Positions 1 through 6,152 are shown, counted from the stretch's first letter. The stretch is 6,244 bases of DNA from Aeromicrobium sp. (GCA_023254755.1 JALRKU010000033.1:1-6244), one strand, 5' to 3'. Notes: generated from the letters alone by a model not told the origin. Numbers and translations: made by a program.

Positions 1-461
1 TCGTCGAGGTCCTCCACGAGGGTCACCTCGGGGTCGGTGTCGCCCGCGACGCCCAGCGAGCGCAGCACGACGTGGCAGAACTGGTGGGTCGTCGCGATCG
101 TCGCGGCGTCGAACGAGGCGAGCGCGTCGAGGACCCGGCGACGCCGGTCCGCCACCTCGTCAAGCGTGCCCGTGGCCAGCAGCACCACGAGATCGTCGCC
201 GGACGCCCGAGCACGCTGGGGGTCGGCCAGCGCGTCACGGACGTCGACCAGCTGGTCGCGCACCCGCTCGCGCAGCTCCTGGCTGGCCGCCCGACCGAAG
301 GTGATGACGAGCATGCGGTCGAGCGGACAGACGCCCTCGGCGACGTAGCGGGCCACGAGGGCGCCGACCGTGTGGGTCTTGCCGGTGCCCGCACTCGCCT
401 CGAGCACGGTGATGCCGCTCGGGAGCGGGCCGAGCGGGTCGAAGGTCGCGATCGCGGTCAC
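1..461 (-). CDS. recB: RecB, exodeoxyribonuclease V beta subunit (N-terminal part, truncated by window edge)
   Basis: This is the first 153 codons of the beta subunit of the RecBCD helicase/nuclease, the 3'-to-5' SF1A motor that also carries the nuclease domain in full-length family members. In the visible part, the Walker A motif is at residues 21-31 (EASAGTGKTHT; catalytic Lys28, Thr29). A motif Ia-like block TFGRAASQELRERVR starts at residue 54, and the TTHQFC block at 124-129 corresponds to TIHGFC of E. coli RecB. The start is a GTG whose GTGA overlaps the recC stop by 4 nt, giving translational coupling; no convincing Shine-Dalgarno sequence precedes it. The reading frame stays open to position 1, so the rest of the helicase and the nuclease domain lie outside the window. 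UvrD/AddA-type helicases share Walker A, but the neighbouring RecC makes RecB the firm choice. Confidence 0.95.
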   Translation of the reverse strand, partial: MTAIATFDPLGPLPSGITVLEASAGTGKTHTVGALVARYVAEGVCPLDRMLVITFGRAASQELRERVRDQLVDVRDALADPQRARASGDDLVVLLATGTLDEVADRRRRVLDALASFDAATIATTHQFCHVVLRSLGVAGDTDPEVTLVEDLD

Positions 462-3400
462 GGGAGCACTGCCAGGTCCAGGACCGGCCGCCACACCCGG
501 GCGGCCAGCGCCGGCAGGGCCAGCTCGGGGTCGTCCGCCTCCAGCAGCGTCGAGAAGGGGGCCTCGGGTCCCCAGACGCGCGGGTGGTGGTCCTTGTCGC
601 GCTCGCCGCCGAACCGCCCACCGGTCCACTCCTTGTCGGCGGCCCGCTCGCCGTACCGGACGTACGCGTGGCCGGTCTTGAGCGGCAGCCGCAGCGGACG
701 GGCGAGACCGGTGTCGCGCAGGTCGACCAGGTCGCGCAGGTGTGCTCGGGCGACGTCGGGGTCGATGGGCGAGAAGACGACCAGCTGGGCGCCACCGCGT
801 CGGCGGGCGACCGTGCCGGCCGTCCACGGCGTGCCGGGACGCCCGGCCGACAGCGCGAGCAGCGGCAGCCAGGCGTCGAGGAAGTGCCGCGCCCCGAAGG
901 TCGAGTAGCTGACCTCCACGACCCGGTCGCCGTGCAGACCCGTGACGGTGCCCCGCAGGCGGCGGCCGTCGCCGAGGTCGACGTCGACGTCGACGGAGCT
1001 GCGCGGCAGTCCGGCCATCACGTCGATCGCCTGCGTCGCGACGGGCTCGACCCCGTCGGCGATCCGACGGGCGAGCGTCCAGCCCAGCGTGCCCGGTGGC
1101 AGGTCGCCGCGCCGCCACGCGAGCTCGAGCGCCTCACGAGGCGACTGGCCGGCGAGGCGGTCGGCCAGCAGCGCCGACCCGACGGACCACTGCTGGAGCC
1201 CGTCGAGCTCGATCGGCATCGCGTCGGCGATGACGGCGTCGTCCTCGAAGACGCTGAGTCCGAGGCGACGGCGGAGCAGCTCCTTGACAGGAGCTCGCAG
1301 GAAGGCGCCGAGACCAGCGAGGTCGACGTCGCCCGGCTCGACGGGCGGGAGGTCGAGATCGGCGAGGGACGTCGGTGCCGTCCGGCCGCCGCGGCTCGCG
1401 ACCGCCGCGGCACGTGCCGCCGTGTCGAACGAGAACGCACCGGATCCGACCAGCCGACCGGGGGCGAAGTTGCGGGCGTCGAACGGCTGCAGCGGGTGGT
1501 GCACGAGAACGTGCTCGCGCGCGCCGGGCGCCGTGAGCTCGACGGCGTCGAGCACCTCACCGAGCGGCACCGCCGGCGGCCGTGTGCGACCGGTGACCTC
1601 GTCGGCCCCCGAGTACGTGACGACCAGGTGCTCGCTCGCGGCCAGGATCGCGTCGAGCAGCAGCTGACGGTCCTCGCTGCGCGGGTCGCGCTCGCCGGTG
1701 AGGGGCGACCGGGCCAGCACGTCGTCGCCGTCGGGCGAGCCGGCGCGCGGGAACACGCCGTCGTCGAGACCGAGGAGGCAGACCACGCGGTGCGGCACCG
1801 ACCGCATCGGCACCATGGTGCACACCGTGAGCGAGCCGGTGCGGAAGTTGGCGCGGGTGGGTCGGCCGACCAGTCGTGCCCGCATCAACGACCGGACGTC
1901 GGACAGCCCCAGCGTGAGCGCGGGATCGGCCTGCTCGGCACCGATCGCCGCCAGCTCCTGCTCCGCCTGGTGCAGCTGCCACTCGTCGCCGTGGCCGACC
2001 GCCGTGAGCGCGGCCAGCGCGGTGCGGAGCGTGTCGACCCACGTGGCGACCGGATGGGTGCCGGTGAGCCGGTCGGTGACGTCGCGGACCCGGTCGACGA
2101 GCTCGGCGACGCGACCCGCGAGGTCGATGTCGGACGAGCCGACCGCGTCGTAGGGCAGCGTGGGGCCGTAGAAGCGGCGAGCGTCGTTGGAGACCGCGAC
2201 CCCCGTGAGCACGCGGTCGAGCCCGAACCGCCACGTGTTCTGCAGGTAGCCGGCCAGCCCGAACGGGGCCCGGTGCTCGGCGTCGAAGGCCCAGCGGACC
2301 CCCGTCTCGGCGACCCACCGCGCGATCTCGTCGAGGTCGTCGTCGCTGAGGCCGAAGCGTCGACGGACCGGCTCGGTCGCGGCGAGGTCGAGGATCGCGG
2401 TGGCCTCGGCGCGTCCGCCGGCCAGGTCGAGCAGCCGACCGACGACCCCCAGCAGCGGGTTGGTCTGGACGAGCGAGCGGTCGGCGAGGCGGACCTGCAG
2501 CTGCTGACCCGGGTGCCAGCCCTCGACCGCGAGCGGACCCCTGGCCGTCGAGCCGCCGAGACCGAACGCGGCCTCGACGAGCGGGGCGAACTGCTCGATG
2601 TCGGGGCACATGACCACGACGTCGCGGGGCTCCAGCGTGGAGTCGTCGGCGAGCAGTCCGAGGACGACCTCGCGCAGCACCTCGACCTGGCGAGCGGGTC
2701 CGTGGCACGCGTGGACCTGCAGCGACCCGTCGGCGGGGTCGAGCACGTGGTCCGCGGTCGGGGCCCGGTTGGCCTCGATGTCGGACTGCAGCCGACCGAG
2801 GAGGGTCGCGGGTCGGGGCTCGGGTGCATCGACCGTGACGGACAGCTCGGCGAGCGGCGCGAGCGTGCGCTGCAGCTCGCGGACGTCGCGACCCAGCGTC
2901 GCGAGGAGCGGGTGGGCGGCGACCAGGTGGGTCGCGTCGGCGGACCGGGCGACCGGACCGGCCGCCGAGTGCTCGCGCAGCGCCTGCCACAGCGCGTCGG
3001 AGGCGTGGGGCAGCCAGACCTCGACGTCGCGGTGCACCGCGAGCGCGCTCAGGACGTCGACCTCGGTGACCGTGAGCCGTGTGTGGCCGAACAGCGACAG
3101 CCGCGACGGGAGGTCGGCGGCGCCCGGCGAGTCGGCGAGACGGGCGAGAGCGCTGGTGTGGCGCGCGACGGGTGACGGGACCGCCATGCGGGCGACGAGG
3201 CGGCGCCACAGCTCGGGCTGCCAGGTCAGGTCGGCGGGCACGGGTCGTCCGGTGCCGTCGGTGTCGTCGCCGGCCTCCCACGCCGCCAGCAGCTGCGGCC
3301 GCTGCGCGGCGTACCCCGCGAACAGTCGGGCCAGCCGGTGCGCGACCGCCCAGCGACGCCCCGCCCGCAGGTCGTCGCCGTGCTGGCCCGAGCGACCCAG

Positions 3401-3745
3401 GTGACGGGTGAGCGCGACGCACCACGGCTCGCCCAGCGACGCGTCGACGACCTCGAGCAGGGTCCACACCAGGGTGTCGGGTCGCCACGGGTCGTCGTCG
3501 GCGCCGCCCACCACCTCGGCGACCAGCGAGCGGGGTGCGCGGAACTCGATGTTGGCGGCGACGCCGTCGCCCTGGACGGCTCCGAGCGCGTGGGACAGCC
3601 GCTGACTGAGCCAGCGCTCGACGCCCTTGGCGGGGACGATGACCAGCTCGGGCGCGAACGGGTCGTCCAGCGGCACGGCCAGCCGCTCGGCGAGCGCGTC
3701 GGCGAGCAGGTCGACCCGCGGCGAGCGGTGCAGCGTCAAGGACAT
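458..3745 (-). CDS. recC: RecC, exodeoxyribonuclease V gamma subunit
   Basis: A complete 1095-aa protein, close to the roughly 1120 aa of E. coli RecC. RecC is the non-catalytic subunit that splits the DNA duplex and, in E. coli, scans for Chi. Family landmarks recalled from E. coli RecC are visible. The N-terminus has LHRSPRVDLLADAL then VPAKGVERWL (about 38-46) and GVAANIEF (61-68), where an active helicase would carry Walker A, so the ATPase fold is degenerate as expected. At 342-350 is LQVHACHGP followed by a VEVL block. At 642-667 is a block beginning CTMVPMRSVP and ending LLGLDDGVFPR. The C-terminal nuclease-like domain begins near 809 with LGAFLRAPVKELLRRRLGL and FEDD at 833-836. The ATG at 3745 is preferred over an in-frame GTG at 3775, because it matches the family N-terminus and lies 7 nt after a TAGGCT -10 box. 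Its stop overlaps the recB start. Long open frames on the opposite strand are shadows. Confidence 0.97.
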   Translation of the reverse strand: MSLTLHRSPRVDLLADALAERLAVPLDDPFAPELVIVPAKGVERWLSQRLSHALGAVQGDGVAANIEFRAPRSLVAEVVGGADDDPWRPDTLVWTLLEVVDASLGEPWCVALTRHLGRSGQHGDDLRAGRRWAVAHRLARLFAGYAAQRPQLLAAWEAGDDTDGTGRPVPADLTWQPELWRRLVARMAVPSPVARHTSALARLADSPGAADLPSRLSLFGHTRLTVTEVDVLSALAVHRDVEVWLPHASDALWQALREHSAAGPVARSADATHLVAAHPLLATLGRDVRELQRTLAPLAELSVTVDAPEPRPATLLGRLQSDIEANRAPTADHVLDPADGSLQVHACHGPARQVEVLREVVLGLLADDSTLEPRDVVVMCPDIEQFAPLVEAAFGLGGSTARGPLAVEGWHPGQQLQVRLADRSLVQTNPLLGVVGRLLDLAGGRAEATAILDLAATEPVRRRFGLSDDDLDEIARWVAETGVRWAFDAEHRAPFGLAGYLQNTWRFGLDRVLTGVAVSNDARRFYGPTLPYDAVGSSDIDLAGRVAELVDRVRDVTDRLTGTHPVATWVDTLRTALAALTAVGHGDEWQLHQAEQELAAIGAEQADPALTLGLSDVRSLMRARLVGRPTRANFRTGSLTVCTMVPMRSVPHRVVCLLGLDDGVFPRAGSPDGDDVLARSPLTGERDPRSEDRQLLLDAILAASEHLVVTYSGADEVTGRTRPPAVPLGEVLDAVELTAPGAREHVLVHHPLQPFDARNFAPGRLVGSGAFSFDTAARAAAVASRGGRTAPTSLADLDLPPVEPGDVDLAGLGAFLRAPVKELLRRRLGLSVFEDDAVIADAMPIELDGLQQWSVGSALLADRLAGQSPREALELAWRRGDLPPGTLGWTLARRIADGVEPVATQAIDVMAGLPRSSVDVDVDLGDGRRLRGTVTGLHGDRVVEVSYSTFGARHFLDAWLPLLALSAGRPGTPWTAGTVARRRGGAQLVVFSPIDPDVARAHLRDLVDLRDTGLARPLRLPLKTGHAYVRYGERAADKEWTGGRFGGERDKDHHPRVWGPEAPFSTLLEADDPELALPALAARVWRPVLDLAVLP

Positions 3746-3750
3746 CAGCG

Positions 3751-3766
3751 GCAGCCTACGGGCTGC
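3751..3766. repeat. Short inverted repeat overlapping the recC -10 box
   Basis: GCAGCC-TACG-GGCTGC gives two perfect 6-bp arms around a 4-nt centre. The left arm and centre cover the recC -10 box. It could be an operator, or the hairpin of a weak terminator for the upstream lipoprotein transcript, although no U-tract follows. In DNA this GC-rich a repeat of this size can also arise by chance. The rest of the gap 3767-3820 shows nothing I can name, and I found no GAAC-N4-GTTC type LexA box in it. Confidence 0.3.
3753..3758 (-). promoter_or_regulatory. Candidate leaderless promoter -10 box for recC
   Basis: On the minus strand TAGGCT fits the actinobacterial TANNNT -10 pattern. Exactly 7 nt separate it from the recC ATG at 3745, so transcription would start at or next to the A of the start codon. 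No Shine-Dalgarno sequence lies before that ATG, which agrees with a leaderless mRNA. No convincing -35 hexamer is visible 17-18 nt further upstream. The box sits in the 75-bp gap behind the lipoprotein gene, so recC-recB can have its own promoter rather than depending on read-through. Confidence 0.6.
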
Positions 3767-3820
3767 GACGGACACCCGACTCGCGGACGGCGGAGCGTCT
3801 CACCACCCGCCGGACGGGGG

Positions 3821-4375
3821 TCAGCCGAGCTTCTCGACCGCGATGCGCAGGGCCTTCTCGGCAGACTCGCCGAGCGCCTCGGGCGCGGCCCCGGACTCGG
3901 AGTAGTTGACCGTCACCATGACGGTGCCCAGCCGGGCCACGGCGGCACCCTGATTCGACTCCGCCATCGCGATCTCGCCCGTCGCGACCGTGGCGGCGTC
4001 GCCGATCCCCGACACCTCGCGCACGACGGGATCCTTGAAGGTCGAGCCGAAGGCACTGACGTACGACTCGTAGCCGCCGCCGTCGGCTCCCTCGATCTGG
4101 GTCACCGTCAGGTATCCGGCCCGCGGGTCGTCCTGCTGGTACTCGCAGCCACCGCCCGGCGACGCCTCGGCGACGTACGTGCCGTTGCCCAGGGCCGCCG
4201 TCACGTCGTCGCCGGTCAGTGCCGCGCAGACGTCGGCGACGAGCGCCGGGCCGTCCCCGCCCGACGACGTCCCGGAGGTGGCACCCGACGTGTCCTCGGC
4301 GGGCGGGTCGTCGTCGCCTCCGCAGCCGGTGAGGAGCAGGACGACCGAGACCGCGAGGGCGGCGAGAGCACGCAT
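3821..4375 (-). CDS. Secreted lipoprotein, DUF3558-like
   Basis: A 184-aa exported lipoprotein of unknown function, expected to be anchored on the outer face of the cytoplasmic membrane. The signal peptide has a short n-region (Met-Arg), a hydrophobic stretch at residues 3-15 and the lipobox LLTGC with lipidated Cys18. A flexible linker rich in Gly, Asp, Ser and Thr runs to about residue 43. The mature domain has just two further cysteines, Cys50 (DVCAALTGDDV) and Cys77 (GGGCEYQ), likely disulfide-bonded, and a VSGIGDAA motif at 121-128. This C...ALTxxDV...ALG...C then GIGDAA order resembles actinobacterial DUF3558-type lipoproteins, a resemblance recalled rather than computed. The ATG at 4375 is chosen because the in-frame start at 4459 would put 28 charged residues before the signal peptide. 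It runs in the same direction as recC, 75 bp upstream, and is divergent from the LuxR gene. Similar LpqN-type lipoproteins are an alternative family. Confidence 0.88.
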   Translation of the reverse strand: MRALAALAVSVVLLLTGCGGDDDPPAEDTSGATSGTSSGGDGPALVADVCAALTGDDVTAALGNGTYVAEASPGGGCEYQQDDPRAGYLTVTQIEGADGGGYESYVSAFGSTFKDPVVREVSGIGDAATVATGEIAMAESNQGAAVARLGTVMVTVNYSESGAAPEALGESAEKALRIAVEKLG

Positions 4376-4379
4376 GCGG

Positions 4380-4413
4380 CCACTGTGGCGCAGCGGCCGC
4401 GACACGACAGTGG
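4380..4413. promoter_or_regulatory. 34-bp imperfect palindrome, candidate operator
   Basis: The outer arms CCACTGT (4380-4386) and ACAGTGG (4407-4413) are perfect 7-bp inverted copies. The centre GCGGCCGC (4393-4400) is itself a palindrome about the same dyad axis, 4396/4397. Counting base by base, 13 of 17 symmetric pairs match. It lies in the divergent lipoprotein/LuxR intergenic region, beginning 5 bp upstream of the lipoprotein ATG and ending 66 bp before the LuxR GTG. This suits a dimeric or tetrameric DNA-binding protein, with the adjacent regulator as the obvious candidate by position. An RNA hairpin on the lipoprotein mRNA is possible only if transcription starts further upstream than I propose. 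Confidence 0.45.
4382..4387 (-). promoter_or_regulatory. Weak candidate -10 box for the lipoprotein gene
   Basis: On the minus strand CACAGT lies 6 nt before the ATG at 4375, the same geometry as TACAGT before the divergent LuxR gene. The two start contexts share ACAGT, two variable bases, CCGC and then the start codon. The first base departs from TANNNT, there is no clear -35 and no Shine-Dalgarno sequence is seen, so this is a tentative leaderless promoter. It lies inside the 34-bp palindrome at 4380-4413, so a protein bound there would be expected to block it. Confidence 0.35.
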
Positions 4414-4444
4414 GGATCCGACGCAATTTCTCCGGCGGGATCCG
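4413..4444. repeat. Direct repeat of an 8-mer upstream of the LuxR gene
   Basis: GGGATCCG occurs at 4413-4420 and again at 4437-4444, 24 bp apart start to start. The second copy is part of a small inverted repeat, GGCGG-GAT-CCGCC (4434-4446). Relative to the proposed LuxR transcription start at 4480 the copies lie at about -67 to -60 and -43 to -36, where activator or repressor sites are common. The DNA between them (around 4421-4430) is the most AT-rich spot in the gap. Function is inferred only from position. Confidence 0.3.
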
Positions 4445-4467
4445 CCCCACCGGGCCCACAGGAGCCG

Positions 4468-4473
4468 TACAGT
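4468..4473 (+). promoter_or_regulatory. Candidate leaderless promoter -10 box for the LuxR-family gene
   Basis: TACAGT matches TANNNT and ends 6 nt before the GTG at 4480, so transcription probably begins at or beside the start codon. The only purine-rich motif nearby, AGGAG at 4460-4464, is 15 nt from the GTG, too far for a normal Shine-Dalgarno sequence. This geometry therefore both defines a promoter and supports the GTG start. No good -35 hexamer is visible at the usual spacing. Confidence 0.6.
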
Positions 4474-4479
4474 CTCCGC

Positions 4480-6063
4480 GTGGATCTCGTCGCGATCGAG
4501 GCGCACCTGCACGCGCTGATGCGGCGCGACGCCCCGCTGCCCCCGCCGGTCGAGCCGACCGACACCGACAGCGCCCTCGCGGCGGGACTGCGGGCGCACT
4601 TCGCCGGCGACTACCCCGCCGTGACCCGGGCCGCGACGGTGCTGACCGACACTGCGAGCGACGCCCTGGAGCGGACGCTCGCCGCCGCGCTGCACGGCTA
4701 CTCCGTCGCCGGCGACCTGGACGTGCTGGTGCGCGACGTGTGGAGCCCGACGCTGTCGGACCTCGCCGCCGCCCCCGACGACCGGGCGTGGGCGCTCGCC
4801 CGCTTCCTGGTCACCGAGTCCGCGCTGGCCGCCGCCCACGTCGAGGTCGCCGTGCGGGCGCACGCGACCGGTCCGGCACCGCACCTGGCCTGGACGGGCC
4901 ACCCCGTCGAGGTGTACCTGCTGGCGAGCGCGGTGCGGGTCGCCGCGTTCTCCGGCGCCCTCACGCAGGCCGCGACCCAGCTCGACCTGCTGGTCGACGC
5001 GGGTGGCCGCCACGGCCTCACCGACCTGTCCGACGCGGTCCGGGCACTCGTCTCGGCGAACGCCGACCTCGACGGCACCGGAGAACTCGTCGCGGGGCTG
5101 CTCGACCGCGACGCCCCGCCGCGCGACGCCCTCGAGCGCGGGGCGTTCCTGCTCGCGGCGTTCGCTGCCGACGCCCTCCACGACAAGGCACTGGGTGCGG
5201 CGCTCATCCTGCGGGCCGACGTCGCACCCGACCTGCCGCACGCGACGCTGATCGACCGGGCGCTCGGCCTCGAGACGCTGTCGGCGGCGGCCGTCGCGGT
5301 CGACGACGCCGTGTCGGCCGAGGCCTGGCTCGACGAGCTGGAGGAGCTCAGCGGCCACCCGATCGTGGACCCACCCCTGCACCGGGCCAGGTCCCGGCTC
5401 GCGGCCCTGCGGGGCGACCATCTGGTGGCGGTCGCGGAAGCCACCACCGCGGTCGAGAAGTGCGAGCGCGCCGGCCGCGCGATCGAGGCGGCGGAGTCGC
5501 GCATGGTGCTCGCGGGAGCGCTCGTCGGGGCCGGACGGGTCGCCGAGGCGTCACGGCTGCTGCGGACCGGGGTCGCGGGCAGCGACGAGCGGGGCCACGC
5601 AGCCGTGCGGCGCGAGGCGTCGCGACTGCTGCGACCGGTCGGCCGCCGGCTGCCCCCGCGGGCGTCGGGCGGCTGGGAGGTGCTGTCGGACCGGGAGGCG
5701 CAGGTCGCCCGTCTGGTCCTCGAGGGTCACGACCCCCGCGCGATCGCCGAGCAGCTGTTCCTGTCCCCCGCGACGGTCCGCACCCACGTGTCGCGCGTCC
5801 TCGCGGCGTTCGGCGTGGGCACCCGGGTCGCGCTCCTGGCCCACCTGGGTCCGCTCGGGTCGTCGCCGCCGAAGCCCGCACTGACCCCGCGGCAGTCCGC
5901 CGTCGTCGAGCTCGTCGCGACGGGCCGGTCGAACGCCGAGATCGCCGAGGCCCTGGCCCTGACCGTGAAGTCGGTCGAGAAGCACGTCGGCGACGCGATC
6001 GTGCGCTGGGACGTGTCGAGCCGGTTCGACCTCGCCCTGCACTGGCTGCGCGACCGCTGCTAG
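4480..6063 (+). CDS. LuxR-family transcriptional regulator with two tandem C-terminal HTH domains
   Basis: A 527-aa cytoplasmic DNA-binding regulator. Residues 1-400 are alanine/leucine-rich, predicted helical and TPR-like. The part from about 301 to 395 (ALRGDHLVAVAEA, then GALVGAGRVAEASRLL, then RLLRPVGRRLPPRAS) reads like the segment just before the HTH in MalT/LAL-type regulators. No Walker A motif is present, so it lacks the NTPase of true LAL proteins. The first LuxR/GerE HTH is at 402-457 (LSDREAQVARL, then IAEQLFLSPATVRTHVSRVL at 422-441). A second follows after a linker of about 10 residues, at 468-527 (LTPRQSAVVEL, then IAEALALTVKSVEKHVGDAI at 488-507), and reaches the C-terminus. 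There is no receiver domain with a phosphoacceptor Asp. The GTG start is supported by the TACAGT box 6 nt upstream. It is divergent from the lipoprotein gene and 104 bp before mdh. Ligand and targets cannot be read from the sequence. Confidence 0.9.
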   Translation: MDLVAIEAHLHALMRRDAPLPPPVEPTDTDSALAAGLRAHFAGDYPAVTRAATVLTDTASDALERTLAAALHGYSVAGDLDVLVRDVWSPTLSDLAAAPDDRAWALARFLVTESALAAAHVEVAVRAHATGPAPHLAWTGHPVEVYLLASAVRVAAFSGALTQAATQLDLLVDAGGRHGLTDLSDAVRALVSANADLDGTGELVAGLLDRDAPPRDALERGAFLLAAFAADALHDKALGAALILRADVAPDLPHATLIDRALGLETLSAAAVAVDDAVSAEAWLDELEELSGHPIVDPPLHRARSRLAALRGDHLVAVAEATTAVEKCERAGRAIEAAESRMVLAGALVGAGRVAEASRLLRTGVAGSDERGHAAVRREASRLLRPVGRRLPPRASGGWEVLSDREAQVARLVLEGHDPRAIAEQLFLSPATVRTHVSRVLAAFGVGTRVALLAHLGPLGSSPPKPALTPRQSAVVELVATGRSNAEIAEALALTVKSVEKHVGDAIVRWDVSSRFDLALHWLRDRC

Positions 6064-6069
6064 TTTCGT

Positions 6070-6085
6070 TGTGACCGCGGCCACA
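6070..6085. promoter_or_regulatory. CRP/GlxR-like binding site candidate upstream of mdh
   Basis: TGTGACCGCGGCCACA matches the CRP-family pattern TGTGA-N6-TCACA at 9 of the 10 defined positions, and 7 of 8 symmetric pairs agree. CRP-family regulators of actinobacteria (GlxR in Corynebacterium, Crp in Mycobacterium) recognise this motif and control central-carbon genes. It starts 6 bp after the LuxR stop codon and lies 83-98 bp upstream of the mdh start, a suitable place for an activator if the mdh promoter lies between. I could not identify that promoter: 6086-6113 contains no TANNNT box. A GC-rich palindrome by chance is the main alternative. Confidence 0.45.
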
Positions 6086-6113
6086 GCCTCGCGCGAGCCG
6101 TGATCCGTCACCG

Positions 6114-6152
6114 CCCTCGGACCCAGCACCCTCGGACCCAGCACCCTCGGAC
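6114..6152 (+). repeat. 15-bp tandem repeat (about 2.6 copies) in the mdh leader
   Basis: The unit CCCTCGGACCCAGCA occurs at 6114-6128 and 6129-6143 with no mismatch, followed by a partial copy CCCTCGGAC at 6144-6152. The array runs directly into the Shine-Dalgarno sequence of mdh. Perfect identity between copies suggests recent expansion or strand slippage. The unit has no obvious internal dyad. It probably lies in the 5' untranslated leader or core promoter of mdh; its effect on expression is unknown. Confidence 0.9.

Noticed and set aside
160..215. Unusual RecB motif Ia region (TFGRAAS instead of TFTEAAT of E. coli)
   Set aside because: Encoded farther along at 282-302, with this stretch simply following it in the protein. 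From memory, the GRAASQELRERVR form is normal for actinobacterial RecB, so it is lineage variation and not a defect.
584..3175. An 863-codon open frame on the plus strand, opposite recC
   Set aside because: It is antisense to an unmistakable recC. Its Arg/Glu/Val/Gly-rich translation shows no family motifs, and long antisense frames are expected in DNA with this third-position G/C bias.
1557..3488. A 643-codon minus-strand frame within recC
   Set aside because: It is an out-of-frame Arg/Ala/Pro-rich shadow of recC with no recognisable domain.
3746..3775. N-terminal extension of RecC from a GTG at 3775
   Set aside because: The extra ten residues have no counterpart in RecC proteins, would cover the TAGGCT -10 box, and have no ribosome binding site.
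3746..3820. SOS (LexA) box or a rho-independent terminator upstream of recC
   Set aside because: No GAAC-N4-GTTC-like sequence is present, and the only hairpin has no T-tract after it on the transcribed strand.
4376..4459. Longer start for the lipoprotein
   Set aside because: It would place 28 residues including several Arg/Lys and Pro before the signal peptide and would run through the palindrome; the ATG at 4375 gives a textbook lipoprotein signal.
4179..6074. A 631-codon open frame on the plus strand overlapping the LuxR gene in another frame
   Set aside because: The product is dominated by Arg, Pro, Gly and Ala, typical of a shifted GC-rich frame, and it conflicts with the clear tandem-HTH protein and the lipoprotein signal peptide.
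6071..6103. A ten-codon reading frame (GTG...TGA) between the LuxR gene and mdh, as a possible leader peptide
   Set aside because: It has no ribosome binding site, no run of regulatory codons and no attenuator-like stems; the region is better explained by a CRP-like palindrome.
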